This document shows, one piece after another, positions 1-14,470 of a stretch of DNA of 64,000 nucleotides (positions are counted from its first letter, which is position 1; each line of letters begins with the position of its first letter). The DNA comes from Baylisascaris procyonis. Its lineage: Eukaryota; Nematoda; Chromadorea; Rhabditida; Ascarididae. Location: positions 5,182,501 through 5,246,500 of the forward strand of contig JAZARR010000153.1 of assembly GCA_037389465.1 (NCBI GenBank), written 5' to 3'. A model generated the notes under the pieces. It did not search any database and was not told the DNA's origin. It was given only the letters and a program-made list of their open reading frames with translations. Made by a program: the position numbers and the translations under genes.

Positions 1-2776
1 TAATGTGATGAATTTATGTGTGTTGTTGAACAACGTTTTTACTTTTTATTTTATATGCAAATTGCATTTGTAAAATCTCTACGAGAAAATGCATTATCGT
101 TATAAAGGTTTCACATAAAATGTGGCTGCTGAAAACATTTTTGTCGTATTCTTCGCACTACCTCATCCCTCAACTCCATCTCCCCACTCCCCCACGTCCA
201 TTCCTTTGACTTCAGACGCATTCATTCGGAGCAAAAAGGGGAGAATCGAAAGTGCTTCGATTTTGAAGTCTACCAGACGTCCGGAAAGATGCCGTTGTTG
301 GAGGAATTCGGGTAGCGCACCGAAATGTCGGTGGATTGTCTAAGCAGTAAATTGCGATTTGAGAACTCAGCATGAGAACGTACTTAAGTTTCCCTATTGC
401 TTATTTATTTCGGGAACATTTCGAGAACAGAACTCTCCGTATTTATGGGAGCCGCAAAATATTCTTATAATATTTAACGAGTTGATTATGATGCCGTGTC
501 TTGGTTGAGCTTGTTGAGCTTCCAGCGAACCACTCTATTCTTCTTTATGATTCGTTCGTCCCTAACTTAGTTCACATTTACCAAATGGACTTCTGAAATC
601 TGAAAAATCTTGTTAATGCGTTTAGTTCGAAGTGATTCTTTGTGATTCGTTAATTTTTGTTGGTTTCACTTTCAAACGAAGCGATTTTATTGCAAAGAAA
701 CGACGTTTCAATGTCGCCAACATCATTCATCTATACGCATCCTCTCATTTACAACTGTCCTTTAAGTAGTGTTGATGTAATATTTGTTATTAGGGCACCT
801 GTCTATCTTCGTGTCGAATATATCTTATTTTCATGAGATGCTAAAGAATGATCCTAAGCTAGAAAATATTGAACGAATGAGGGATTATCTCATGCATTAT
901 ATTTGATGACAAACCGTACACGATTTCCGTTAACTTGTGATTCTGCAAAATTATACACTGAAACTCAACGCAGATAAAACTGCGTTCTAAATGTAGAGCA
1001 TGTTTCAGCGATCAATTTATAGCACTTCAGCTTATCTCAACAGTTAATCCCAGTGAAAATTATTCTCTAAGAGGGATTTCATATAAGCGAAAAGAAACTT
1101 TTATGTAGTTATCGATATCCGTCACCATATTCGGACGACAAATGAGATAAACAGGGCGACATCCACTGAACGGAGGTGATGGCCTGTAGGATGACTGATG
1201 ATCCATAACGCTCTTGTTTCAACGTTCAACTGGGATTAGTCTTGATTCATGTTTCATTGCGTGACGTTGAGGGGCAACTGCTATGTATCTAATTGGACCA
1301 TTGATAATACATCATCGAGCCGAATGCTTTTAAACTGATGTTCTGGAGGGAACATTTTTTTGAGAAATCGGGTTTCCAGGGAAGAAAAAGGCGTCGAAGC
1401 TCTATCTAAATCACTCTTATATTAGCATGACTTCTTACTTATGCAAATTTCTTATTCGGTGATGGCTATGAGCTGTCAAGAGGTGGACGTTTAGCTGTTA
1501 TAGCTATTCGATATGCCTTCATATCAAATGTGAACGTTTTGGATCTTAGAAGATGAAAGATTTTGCATAGTTTTCAGATCCTCAAACGTATTGAATAGTC
1601 TATCGTCGGCAGTTTTACATCACTGCTGAAATTGTATGGCCATAAAGCGTTCAATTTGATGTAATATGCTTGCAGAGATTCGATATTTGCAATGCTGTCC
1701 TCGAAGTTGATATGTGATAGCATTGTGAGAGTCAAAAGGCTAAGTGTTACTCAAGTAATAGAAATATATGCATCTTTTAATTCACCATAATATATGAGTA
1801 TCTCGTTGAGACTTATCTTGGGAGGTGCGAGAAGAATGATTAAGAACGCAGAGGAAAAATACAGTTACGGGAAGAAATGAAAAGGAGAGAAATAAACGAG
1901 TGCACTTATTTGCACTGCTTAATATCTCTAATTGAAACGCTAAAAGTATAATTTCTATGACGTCACGGTTTTTTATAATTATTTTAAAATTTTTTTAATT
2001 ATTTTAAAATTTTTGGCCGTAGCTATAATCTTTTCGAAACGAGAATGTCATCTTTTTTTTTTCTATGACCTGTTTGGATCAACAAGTTTCTATTCGTTGA
2101 AGGCGCAGCTAGTTTTTGCTTATGAGCTTTGCTGCAACCTGGATGAGTTCATCTATAAATTTTTCTCTGTAATCGCCTTAGCCTCTATCTTATTTCAATT
2201 GTTTTATGGTTGTCACCATTTTCAGAGCATTAAAAAAAATCCGTTCAAATATTCTCTCAGTGATGATTTCATAGTTGAATTTTCCCTTGTAACTCTTTGG
2301 GAATGTTTATATCCCCTATGAATTTCTTATATTGCTGCCTTTATGCCCTGTTATATAGACACATGTGAAATGTTGTCTAGATTGAGATCATTGTCTTTCT
2401 CATCGATTTTATTGCTGTGAGACTTGCTTTCTTCAATTCAAAATCTATTAATTTCATTTTATGCACTTTTTTTTAAGGAAAACACACCATAGTGACGTCA
2501 TATTTATGTCTATCTGCGTGTCTATTAATCCGATTGTTGCTAATTATAAATGAGAAAACCTATGGCAATGAAATCTAGTGGATCTAATCTATGGCACGGG
2601 TGGATACGGCTTCATTCAAATTTATCGCTTTTTTATGGCTTATAGACACATTGACGCGCAGTAAAATTCGTAATGCCGATCTTATTTTATCACTCTCTTG
2701 AATATAACCTGTTAATGAAAATGTTTAGTCGGTCGGTTGCCTAAGAGGAAGCAATATGAGAAATTGGCGGTTAAGT

Positions 2777-2848
2777 GAGCGGATTTGCAAAAAGCACATA
2801 TTGTGCCACTGTTATAGCGAGTGGATTTACAAAAAGCACATGTCGTGC
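2777..2848 (+). repeat. Diverged direct duplication, 30-bp units 42 bp apart
   Basis: Copies at 2777-2806 and 2819-2848 share the core AAAAAGCACAT and end in TTGTGC or TCGTGC, differing at a few positions. It looks like an old local duplication with no visible function. Confidence 0.55.
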
Positions 2849-5311
2849 TAGCCTTTCTAGAGTGCATTTGATATTTTCATGTAATTGTTTTTCGTTCGGA
2901 TAAGTCGAATATATAAAGTCTTTCGTTTCTGCTGCAGAAAGGAATGCCGACAACTGGGTTGGTGAACAAGGATGAATGGGTCGAGTGAAGTAGCGTATCT
3001 CATTCACTCATTCGTATCGATTTTCAAACCGAGGTTGGGTACTTGAAAAACTCCCTTAGTTGTGTTGGTGATTGAGGCTGTCTGATGCATTTTGCTACTA
3101 ATATTATACACAACGTATTGTTATTATTGGTGACGTACTCACACATCCGTTATTTCATCCTACATCACTGTGTCGTAACCGATATTCAATGCGTACGCAA
3201 CATTTGTTCGGGTTTTTCTTTCGCATGCGAAAAATGTGTTGAGAAAATGGAAAGAAGAAAATTTACAACTTACGTAGCTAGTGCTGAGAAATCATTTTTT
3301 TGTGATTCAGTTTATTTTTATACTTTATTTATTCAATCTTAGCACAAAATTTATAGAAGAAACGATAGATGCATGCATATCTTGAATAGAAATGTATTTT
3401 ATTCTGAATCGAATTGAATTGAACCTATTTTTATACGCTCGAATTATGCATTAGTGTTATTTTTCTACCATCCATATATCGAGATATTCAAACTCTTTCT
3501 GGCAGATCTCATTCTCCTAGCAGCGCTATTCTTCGATTGTTTCATCCCCGTTTCTTTGTGCCACGTGATGAATAAAGGTGAATCTCACTTTATGAAATAA
3601 AGGCGCGTTTGCATTCATTCGTCCACAGGCATATGCGCTTAACTATGAGGTGATTTGAACTTGTGAATCGTCACGCTAATGCGAAAGTCGATACAGTCTA
3701 CATGGCGCATCTTCCCACATACCTTTTGCAGTATATTTCAATTGATGCCTGTTTTATTCGAGCATTTATGTTTGTAGAGGAACAATTTTTGTTTTCATCG
3801 ATACAATATTTGCAGAATTATTACATTTTTGAACAAGAAATGCTTGAAAATAAACCCATATAAATATGTCTGAAAACGATAAGAGATCACTTTGCCTAGA
3901 TCATTTTATTTATGGAAATTCGCAATAGGCAAAGATGAGAAGGGTGACATTCATCTGTGACTTTAATCCATTCATTCGAAATCCGCTACTTTTTCATCAA
4001 ATGGTTAAGCGTAAAGGGAAACGGCAATCGTTTCTAATACAACATATATGAACTATCTTGTCATTCATGTGCTATATTGTATTCTATTTCTGTCATTTGA
4101 TTTGATAAGCTTCAACTCATATTTATTCTTTCTATAGTTTCAAACGTTCTGAGAACTTCTCTTTGAAAAGATTGCAACGTCGTTCTTTTAGAGTTGATTT
4201 TGGTTTGCATAGAAATTGTTGTCACATGTGTAATTCTCATCCAGACATCGTTTTTACCCGAAACAGCCAAAGTTTACCCCAGTGGTCTCCCGTATTCTCA
4301 AACCAAGTCGCCTCTTCCAATGGGTGATTCAAAAACCTGTCCCAGCTTCAACGGGCCCTAGCTTTGCATTGTTTCGATATATGCGTGCATGTTTGTATCA
4401 GATATGTCCCTAACCCAGAGTTGATCAGAATTCATTGCGTTGATAGTTGGCCATAGAGGTCGTTGTGTCAAAACTGGTCTCAAAGTGATGATATATTGCA
4501 GCAGTCTATTTCAAAAGTCGTTACATGTAAATGCTACGGGCATCTTTAGCTGCACTATTTCATATATGATCACTTATTAACTTACTACGCCCACACTGTT
4601 AACTTACTATGTAAATTAATGAAACGGATGTTGCTATTTTCTGATACGCGGGAGAAGGGCATATGTGCATGGCATTGTTGTCCTCAGTGCTTCGGATACA
4701 TTAACATGAATGAACAACATTCTACTAACACCGCTTAGCGTGACTTATTACCTCAACTTTAATAATAATTACTGATCGTTCCCAACAAATTCATTGCAGT
4801 CAAAAACAGACGTCGCTTATATTGGCACATATTGGGAATCCCATTTAAAATTATTTTCTTTTTCTATAAAATAGTCCTCTGAAATCTCTTAATGGGTGAA
4901 GCAGAAGCAGATCGGTGCACGCCATCGTGGAGTGATTATGAATGAAAAGAATGGCGGATTGTGTTCAAGCGCTGAGCTTCTGGATAAAGGAAAAAAGGGC
5001 TGTTCGTCTGTCTGTGCTTGAGTATTTACATGTCTTCTTTTTAAAGGTATATGCAGTTATCGAAACACAACACCATAAAGTCTGGAACATATTCTCACCT
5101 TCAGTAGATTTGCGCCTTCAAAATTTCAGGGAAGAAATAATTGTCTCATGACAACATATTGATCCTCGGTGAAGCGTCGTTCCTTGGGATCTTTAAGATT
5201 CCAGGTTTTTGTACGAGGTTGAACATCTTATTGATATAAAGCAATTATTCTATCGCAATCTTCAAAGCATTTAGTGCTTTTCTGGCATTCAAGGATTAAA
5301 GAAGACTCTCG

Positions 5312-5384
5312 AGATAGCGCACTAGCTTAATCGATAAGAGCTTCGCTCAGAAAATGGAAGATCAGGATTCAGATCCATACATCT
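5312..5384 (+). pseudogene. Degenerate tRNA-like segment
   Basis: TAGCTTAATCGATAAGAGC at about 5323 resembles a tRNA D-arm/A box, and GGATTCAGATCC about 45 nt later resembles a B box. The anticodon stem pairs poorly and no closed acceptor stem can be drawn, so this is not a working tRNA. A tRNA pseudogene or tRNA-derived short retroelement remnant is possible, and so is chance. Confidence 0.25.
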
Positions 5385-8175
5385 GTTTGCACTTCTCACT
5401 CCGACAACTGTCTTTAGGAACATTGTTCATATTGAGCAAAGTGCTGTTGTATTGCGTATTGGAGGTGATCATTGGAATGAAGAGCAACGGCATATTCGTC
5501 GATGTGGTCGCCCATTGAAACGCAACGAGCGGAAGTATTGAAATTGATGGGGAGGGCATCGAAACGACGTAACTTTCAGTTTTCACCGTTCATATTGTGA
5601 TGACCGAACACTCGGCTCGTTCATCGGTCTTCTCCTCATCACATCTCGATTCTCTCTTTCTCTTTCTGCTTCCTACTCTATGCAGCTTTTACTGCTATTG
5701 TTTTGAATTGTATTTATTTATTTTCAGCAAGTTTACTAACGTGAAAAAAATATACGGCGTATATTTTTTTATGCTAGTAAACTCTATCTTTAGAAACTAT
5801 AAATATAGTTGAACAGTTGTGAAATTGGGAAATGCGAAAAATTTAGGCATTAATAGCCATCGGCCATCTTGTGTGGATGTTATCGTAAGATCTCTTTTTT
5901 TGCACACCCATCCTCCTTCCTTTTACTAGTAAATCGACGAAATATAAGTGCGGTATCTAAAGTCGACCGCTGAACCTTGAATTATGACGAGTGCAGGAAA
6001 AACTTTGGCAGTTCATTGGCAATTGACTAATTATTTAAGCTTCATGCGGTAATTGAGGAAAAAGTCCGGATTTCCATTTCTGAGTCTATTCTCTCAGAAC
6101 GCTTCATCAGTCCCTTTTTTCGTCAAATTTCCACTCTTGTCAGAGAAAACAGTCTTCTCGGATATGACCGTTTCAGCACTTGGCACAGTCCTGAATATTT
6201 TAACGTGATTATATTGATTCCATAAAGAGGTGAAAAAATTATAAATCTCCGTTGGCCGCAATCTTCTTCTCCCTCTCGTAAAATTTGAGGAAACTCGAAA
6301 TTGCAGGTCGTGCAATCGCATCGACAGGATCTGTCATATTTAATTTCTGGATTCGATTATCATCTGATTCAAGCATCTCCCCTGCCACCTTTCCACTCAT
6401 TGCTCCAGGCTTGCGGTCATTGCTAGAAACAAAACATCTAAACTTGCAATCGCTAAGTGCAGTTGTGACCCAAAAAACCTGGCTGTGAAGGTGAAGCGCA
6501 AATATTGGCCAGGATGAAGTGTCATCAAGATCGAAGGTGGTTGATGTTGGACAAGAATGCAGTCAGCAAGAGTCGAATGCTGTAGCAGTAAGACTACATT
6601 ATTAATGTTACTATACTATAAGCATTATGTTACAATAAAAGCACTCATCGATACCTTTCCCTCTAAATATCTTTGGATGACTCTATTTCACATAGCTCTT
6701 CATAAATATCGAACGCCATTTTGATTTTTGTTTTTCAAACGAAAACCAATCTACTCATTAGCATTTCCGTTCGTTAAATACCTCAAAATGAATAATTAAC
6801 AGCACTATTCAAATTTTGGTATTGCGTAACAGGATGTTGCATAAAATGCCACTATAGTCAACTGAGTGATTAGTGCTTTCATCAATGATCACTTCGAATG
6901 ATTGTGCTTGTCGATACCTATCACTTATATCTTATTTATGCTGAATACTCAGCAAATGATATTGACTCCTGCTTCCATCTTCATTGATTTCGATGAGAGA
7001 GATGTGTTTATTCAGTCGAAAAGATATAACGGAATTCCCTAACAATCGAATAATTGCATATCGAAAAATAATTGTACTATCGAATTGAATGTTTCAATGA
7101 GTGTTTATTTGCATCGAAAGTGTTAATTATTTCTCGAGAAGTGCTTGTTAACGATTCGGCGTTATTTCGGGGAAATATACTTGGGAGCTTTTTCTAGATG
7201 ATCCTTTTCGATTTTACGGATTTTCTTCTTAGTCTATAGATGTTCTAATTAAGGTGATATGATATGAATGTACAGAATATCAAAGGTACAATAAGTTTTA
7301 CTTAAGCAAAGGTTGTGTTGCATCAGTAGCAGTAAGTGATAATGTAACATTCTGACGGGTAATATTTGTATTTCGGTAATATCGATACAACGTTTCCAGT
7401 TAGATTTCTTTTATTCTCTTTGATCGCCTCCTATAATAACTGTCTTCTTATCCACCATCATGCTGCTGCAACTGATATATCAGATTCATATTAATAAGTC
7501 CTTTCTTGGGTTGAATAAGAGTTCACTTTAGTTAAACATAAATGGACGTTGCAAATATTGACGATCAGAGAGCCATTCTGCTTATTTTGTTACTTTATTT
7601 AATTATTTTCTATATGATGCTTGCTATTTCCATTGCTTTAATGTCTTGCATTTCATTATTCTCAAATATTTTTTGAGTTCTCTTCACCCCCCTCTATTGA
7701 TTAGAAATATATTAGCGCCTATTCTATTTCTTTAAACTGTAACACTTCTCTTCAAATTTCAATGAAATTTCGAAATTTCTCTGTCCAAAATCTCTTCATT
7801 TCTTAAGAATATTGCAATTCTCAATAAAATCTTTGCATCTGTGATTTCTATAAAATCGCAATTATATTTCACGTCTATCTATCGTTATTCGTTCTCTCAT
7901 CTATATTCGTGTTTTACATTGATCTTTTTTATGATCGGTTCTATGGATTGCATGCCGTTTTCTTCGTTTCATAATCGTATGCTTCGGCCTCCATAGTGTT
8001 CAAAGAAGCATTTTATTATATAATCTCGATGTTACGTTCCGTTGCATCGTTTCGCCAATCCCCTTTCACAATTATTTTGCACCATATCTATACAGCTATT
8101 TTTCTTTGAAACGATGTTTAGTGGCAGTATAACGATCTTTAAATAACAGTGAATATTTACTCAATAGAAGAGTGA

Positions 8176-8180
<5 letters not shown>

Positions 8181-8247
<67 letters not shown>

Positions 8248-8250
8248 TTT
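8181..8250. repeat. (ATTT)n tetranucleotide array
   Basis: About 70 bp of uninterrupted TTTA/ATTT repeat. On the - strand it reads (AAAT)n and directly follows the GC-richer element at 8251-8585, so it is best read as the simple-repeat 3' tail of a retroelement. Confidence 0.95.
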
Positions 8251-8585
8251 CAATGAACAGAGCATTCATTACGAATACATGTCTCTTCATATCGCTTCCG
8301 CCTGCTCTGACCCAATGCCTCTCTGGTCCAGTTGGTTCCTGTGGTCTTTAGGTAGGCCTCTTCTTCTTGCAGGTCGGTCTCATGAAGGTTAGGGCTTAGG
8401 CTCGTCTCCTGCCCGTCGGGAGCTGATTAGCCGATTCATCGTCTTTCCTTCTATGACTGTCGGGACTTGTTCCGACGCCCTTGTCCCGACGGGAGTGCTG
8501 AGCGGGATGGCTCGGCTGAGCGGATCTAACAATTCTGGGTGGAGCTTCTCAACCGACCGCGCAGTAAATAAGGCAAAGCGATGAA
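8182..8585 (-). mobile_element. 5'-truncated non-LTR retroelement with (AAAT)n tail
   Basis: Bases 8251-8585 are clearly more GC- and CpG-rich than their surroundings and read on the - strand as a segment ending in a long (AAAT)n tail. The 9-bp string TGAATAAAT occurs immediately outside both ends (8173-8181 and 8586-8594), which fits a target-site duplication. One - frame near the tail gives a short Arg/Glu-rich stretch beginning WTREALGQ before a stop, possibly the tail end of an ORF. The length of about 400 bp, the simple-repeat tail and the flanking duplication point to a 5'-truncated LINE (RTE-type tails are similar) or a SINE. I do not recognise the family. Confidence 0.6.
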
Positions 8586-10523
8586 TGAATAAATAAGATT
8601 CTATACTATTATAAGTTGCTATCTATTATTCCACTTGAAAAAAAGATTTAATGTTGTGCCCAATTAGCTGTTGTTTATAGCTTCCCGGGGATTGTGTTAC
8701 AACCGTAATACTTTGATTTCTGCCTAAAATCTTTAAGGGCATTCATTACTGCACGTTCATATACTTAGCGTACTTGGAATGATTAAATCTTCTTTCAAAA
8801 GACGGAAATCCCCTTGAGGGCTGGCTGAACATTTTTAGCGATTAGTCCATTTCGGTTGATTTTCTCATTGACATTACGAGGATATGAAATATATTATTCA
8901 ATATCGAGTAAAATACTCTATGCGTTTATTTCGCGGCCTAATGCCATTATGCTTAGTGTTACATTATTTTTAATATTAGGCAGTTCTACTCAGCATTAGA
9001 CATGCAAAGGAACGCTTTTTTCTGTTTTTTTTTTTTTTTTTTAACTGAGGTTTGAAGGAATTCTATCGAAATATTGTGGTTTCTCTTATTTATGCCATTT
9101 TATTATTCTCTTTTGTAAATTTTCTTTGTAAACTTGCATTATATAGTAGGGTTATGCCTTTGTGCATGTCCATACATGCATTATGCGCCACTCAAATCTG
9201 AATTACGATTGTTGGCAGCTATCATTTGCACTATTGGATTTCACGTTGGATATTCATCGATCGCTTTGAGGGATAATAGATTAAAATGAACGTTGTTGCT
9301 GAGGATGAGTGCAGACGATTGAATCAGTTAAAACGGAGAATGGAAAGAATGGAGGGAATGTTATTCGACAATTATATGTTTTTGTTGATAATTCGGCATT
9401 TTTTCATGTCTCGATGATAACGTGTCTAACCAGTTGGTCACGTGATCAAAGTGGAGAAGCACACACCATGCCAGTTGTTTTTTTTTTTTTTAATGGCACA
9501 CTGTGTTTCCAGCTCTTGTTATCGTGTAATTTGAAATTTTGAACTGCACGCTGAATGTCGCAATAATAAATAAGTGGAAAAGCGCACCACACTAGCCGGC
9601 GCGATATGTGCTTTTGCATTCCGTTGGTCTAACCAACTAGCTTCATGAATTTGCAGTAAGCAATAATTATGCAGAATATTCTCCATTCTGTCTGAAAAAG
9701 CGATCTGTTGTCAGAAAATGAAATAATTGGTAAAAGATCCATCCACCTGAGAATTTAATTATGAATTTTCTAAGAAATGCTGCAATTTATGACTTTCTTC
9801 GATGTGTCTCACCTTATTGAAGAAGCCATAAGCCCTGAAGCATGATTTTATGCTTTCACGATGATTAAAAATTTCTTCGGAGGTGAGATCACTGCAAATG
9901 TGCCTTGGCATTGCGATGCACATACGGCGCTTTTTATTCATCTGTGACGCATTCCGAATGCGTTTTTTGGGTACTTTATGGTTGACAGGTTTCGCATCTA
10001 TTTATTTTTTTTCCAGCTTTGTTGAAATTGACCGACCTTTGACCCGAGATTGGTAACGATGAGGCAAGTGCTTGTTCTTGGCAAATGTTTTATACTTTCC
10101 GGTACCTAAATATGATTCCTTACCGCATTTTTTTAAGGCCACAGAGTATTGAGATATGAAATTATTTTTTTGGTGTTGAAATGAAATATTTCAATATTTT
10201 CTGCTGCAAAATTGCAGCAATGAAATCTTGCAAATGCTGCAATCAACGTTAAACAATAAAGCAACCTAATCAGAATCTACAAAGTTTGTCACAATGCAAC
10301 ATTTTTAGTTATGACTTCAAATGAAGCGTAAAAGGAGTTCCCAAACTTTGCAATCGAAATTTCTCTGAAACTCTAATAAACGTTTCTAATTTTATCTCCT
10401 TAACGCAATTTTTCAATTTTGCGTTCTTCATAATGCCATTGTTCACCTAAGATTTTTGCGAGAGCCAACATAACGATGTGATCCCTTTGTGTGTATGATT
10501 TGTTTCGAGTAAGACCTATAATG

Positions 10524-10591
10524 GACCCAAATTTGCATATTTAAATTGACCCAAATGGAGAAAGTTGACCAAATTTGCATATTTAAATTTG
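10524..10591 (+). repeat. Duplicated AT-rich 24-bp unit
   Basis: CCAAATTTGCATATTTAAAT occurs twice (within 10524-10548 and 10567-10591), separated by a short spacer that itself contains GACCCAAAT. No function evident. Confidence 0.6.
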
Positions 10592-11252
10592 TCGCAGACA
10601 TTTAACGTTCGCACGCGTGTGTCTCGAGTGGAGTTGCAAATTTCTTTTCATAAAATTTGTGTCGTTGATTTTTGATAGTGGATATACCTTAAGTTTCTTA
10701 AGCAATATATTTGAGTTTCTTAGACATGATGGGTGATGCCAAGGGGAAATGCAAAAAGCGTGCTTAAAGCGATCTCGTTCATTCTCTTATACCATTATTT
10801 ATTAAGCGTTCTGCGATAACATCGATAAAAATTTACGATGGAATTCAGGAAATCATCTATTCGTATCCCTGCAAACAATTGACGTCCTCAACGATATATA
10901 AAGTATGAGCCCAAGTAATACAGTATGTTTTAATGAGTCATAATAGAGGTAAAAAGTAATGCGGCTGGAGGTGAATGAAAATCGGCAACTAAATGGAATT
11001 AAAATTGTAACCTGTTGTTGGGTGTGAATTTTCATTGACTCGTTCTTTTGAAATGTGAATGCGCCGGCTGTCAATTAGTAATCTTTTTTTGGTGTTACTT
11101 AAATGTGCCATCTTGTGATTCGACGATCTTTTTAACTCAATGTGAAACGATTATAGAAGTTGTTGATAATTGCTTCTTGTATTATTATTGACAGACATAG
11201 ATTCCTTCACCTGTGCTTTCGTCAACGTTGATGCACAAATGCGGCGAAAACT

Positions 11253-11307
11253 GCAACTTTAAAACGGATGCAACTTTTTTTAAAAGTTGCATCCGTTTTA
11301 AAGTTGC
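11253..11307. repeat. Perfect 26-bp inverted repeat with 3-nt loop
   Basis: The left arm (11253-11278, GCAACTTTAAAACGGATGCA then ACTTTT) is exactly complementary to the right arm at 11282-11307, leaving a T-only loop. The core AGTTGCATCCGTTTT is repeated once more downstream (to about 11320), so direct and inverted copies of one unit are clustered. Confidence 0.9.
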
Positions 11308-14214
11308 ATCCGTTTTTTTAAAGTTGTTGCATTAACAAATTTTATGTAGAGATTGCAGTTGGTTGCAAAATGTGTTGATAGATTCATGGTAGAGGGGGAG
11401 AGAAAGAAAAGAATTCAGTGCTTCCGTTTCCTAATTTGAGTGAAAAAGAAGCGCCACTGCAAATGAGAAAAAAGGTTTGAAAACTTTTTCCATTTTATTG
11501 TTTCTTCCGGTTGAAATTATCTTAAGGAATTTAAATTTATAGTTTTTTTTTTCATCTTCCTTATCATCTTATCAAAAAAAGGAGTGAATCGACTAATCAA
11601 TCGGTTGTTGTTAAGGTGAGTCAAATAAGAGAAAAGAATAGCAAGTAATATCCGGTTTTCCTAATATATCTTAATGAAGTGTCATAAAGGTTTGAAGAGG
11701 GATTTCTAGTTATTGATGAACGAGGTGATGAGAGCAACTGAAGTGATAAAATACTGAAGTAATTTTTAAAGAGCATAGAGCGAGGCAGGCATTGTAGAGT
11801 ACCATTTTGGTAATGTTGTATTTGAATTTTTTGTGAAATTCTAAATCGAAATCTTCATGTCGATGTTAGCAGTCATAGATATTATATTTTCGATATCCCA
11901 ATATTAAAAATCAGTGATATTGTTAGCAGCTTTATAACATCGAATTAGTAATATTTGTGTTGAGAAATTAGTAAAGTGAATCTTTGAAGCAGCTCATTGC
12001 ATTTGTGTGATCAGCAATTTTAGATGAAGCGTATGATATTTATACTTATTAGTTTTATTTTACAGAGGGATGATAGAAACGTTAACTGACAAAGGGCTTA
12101 GTCAGAAATATGGGGGACAGGTAAAGGATGGCGAATACCTCTCAGCAACTTTGAATAGTATTTAGAGAAGAGGAAACCTCCGAATGTCAAAAGAGGAGAA
12201 AAGAAAATGATTCAATATGGACTCGGCGTTTGACGAGCTTCCACTCTGCCTCCTTCCCTTTCCTCGCCTCGAAGTTTTTCTTCAATGTAAAATTTTTCTT
12301 GCTGTATTCCTGACTCTATAGGTGTTGCATTCAAGCACATCGATGCTTGTAACTATTCAGCTTCGGTTAATGGCAGCAATTAAAGAAAGTTTCATATGTT
12401 GGAATCACCATATAAATTCTCGATTCTTCCAGGAGTAATGTGCACACCTACCTAGAGGTCTTCCCCATTTTTGTAGGCTTGGGCTGAATTTTGTAAAAGT
12501 ATAGGTTGAGATTGGGAAATTAGAAAAGTTAGGGGGAGTAGTGACGTAGTTAGCGCGAAAGTTGGCTCTACTTTTTAGATGCATTGCGTATTTGGGAAGA
12601 GGGGAGGGGGATCGACTTACATACTATTTACTATCGGTCTAGGGAAATTGCTTTCTGCGAATTAGATCGGTGTAAAAAACTTGCCCGTACATCCTGCTTA
12701 ATCCCGATCGTTTTTTCGTTCAACAAAGATTTTTCCGTTATATTCAAAAAATTTGATGTGTTAATAGCACTTTTATGTTTATTTATGTTGCCGTGCAGAT
12801 ATTCACTCAATGATTGCTTTTAACAGTAATTAATGGTGGTACTTTCTGTTTGCATTCGACAAGACTCGAATTCTTTTATATTTCGCAGTTTTTTTTGAAA
12901 GGGGTTATAAATTCGAGGAGATACGGTAATAAATCGTGAGACGCACTACATATAATCGATTATCAAGCATGATGTGTTTTGCCTGATTTTGATTTCATTT
13001 CTTTATTCATTAAATAAAAAAGAGCTGGTCTTCCCATTTGATGAACAACACATTAAAGGCGCTCTAATGCAATGCATAGAAGAATACAACGGAGCGATAT
13101 GCATAAATATTCTTTGCGGTACTGCAATGTTCTCTTTGAAGGTCTCATTTCTACAACGATTACCACGTTGAAAGAAGTGGAAAATTGATAAGATTCGCCG
13201 CCCCTTCCCCCTTTGCTTATTCTCTTTCTTGAATAAATAATCTTTTGAAGTGAAAAGCCATCAATGCCTTCCTCTAACCATTATAAAATTAAGATTCTGC
13301 AATAAGTAGAGAGAGGATTTCTTCTTGAAATTCATTAGAAATTAAAAACACTAAATTATTATTTATAAAAGCATCCTGAATGCAGCAATAATTTAAATTT
13401 CTATCCAACAAAGATCCTTTGCGGCATATTTAATTGTTTTCATTAGGGAACTTTTTCCTCTTAACTATGCTAATTAGTAGAATAATCGCGTGAAATGATT
13501 GGATTGATGGCTTAATGCTAAGACGGCTATTTGGGTTTTACTACTTCCGTGTCAGTCACGGAGCTCATGGAAGTCAAAAAAGTGTTAGGCGGCCATATTT
13601 ATTGACATCAAAGGGGGAATATGTCTACAATCGGATGCTTTAATCGCTGACATTGTTGTTGTTGTTAGCGTTTAGTGAAAATTTGCATTTATTGTATTAG
13701 TTGTTCGATTCAGTTATTTTCTTGGTGGCGTCCTTAACTTTCTACGTTGTGCTATGCATATCCTTATTTAGTTCTCAGTTTTAGTCACTTTTTTCAAGAT
13801 TATTTGCTTGAGACTTTTGGATCTAGCTATGGTTTGGTCTGTGTTCTGAGAGTATAGCTGTCTCCGAAGATTTCGGTGGTTTGAATTTTTCTGCTTGGAA
13901 AACAATAAAACATCATCACATAGAGCCTTATGTTTTGAAATCAACTCAAATGGAACTTATAGTATTGGTGAAATGGCTGCTAATATAGACGAATTAGACG
14001 CTTAGGTTGAGAGATTCGCTTTAATTTAATACTCATGAATTTTAATTGTGGTCATTTCCGCATCAATGTAAATTTTAGCTCAACTGAAATTTTGCATTGA
14101 CGTAAATTCTATTGGTACACGTTCAGAGAAATTCTAAGTGGCTATGAACTGTATCCGTTTTATTAAACAACAAGAAATTTTTGCAAATAAGTGCAGTTTA
14201 CTCTTAAATAAATA

Positions 14215-14470
14215 TAATGCATTGGATGTGCGATCGAGATCGGATCTATGTGAAGTGTCGTTTTCGACTCGAAGATAAGTTGAATATTGCGCGAGAGGTG
14301 ATTTCCACTCGAATGCATATAGCAGATACCATTTGCATTGACCAACGGGCATTTCGAGAGTGTCCGGCATGTACCCCCACACTGTTGTTAGATATCAGAC
14401 ACGCATTGGGGATTTTAATGGGATGTCGGTTTCGATCCGTCACACTTCACGGGTGTTATGCCATTTGATT
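14215..14470. other. ORF-dense, CpG-richer patch of unknown nature
   Basis: Unlike its neighbourhood, this 250-bp patch lacks stops in several frames on both strands (+ 14217-14468; - 14134-14382, 14163-14345, 14246-14443) and has many CG dinucleotides. None of the conceptual proteins is recognisable. It could be a promoter-like or untranslated-exon segment or an old insertion. I do not call a gene. Confidence 0.3.

Larger units (their letters stand above)
1..8171. other. Non-coding 5' stretch, no gene recognised
   Basis: AT-rich sequence with frequent stops in all frames. The open frames here are short and resemble no family I know. Within it I see two CRE palindromes (1958-1965, 2493-2500), a short duplicated segment (2777-2806 and 2819-2848), a duplicated AT-rich unit near 1972-2010 and a tRNA-like stretch near 5312. 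It may be intergenic, or part of a 5' untranslated intron of the kinase gene; the sequence cannot decide. Confidence 0.5.
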
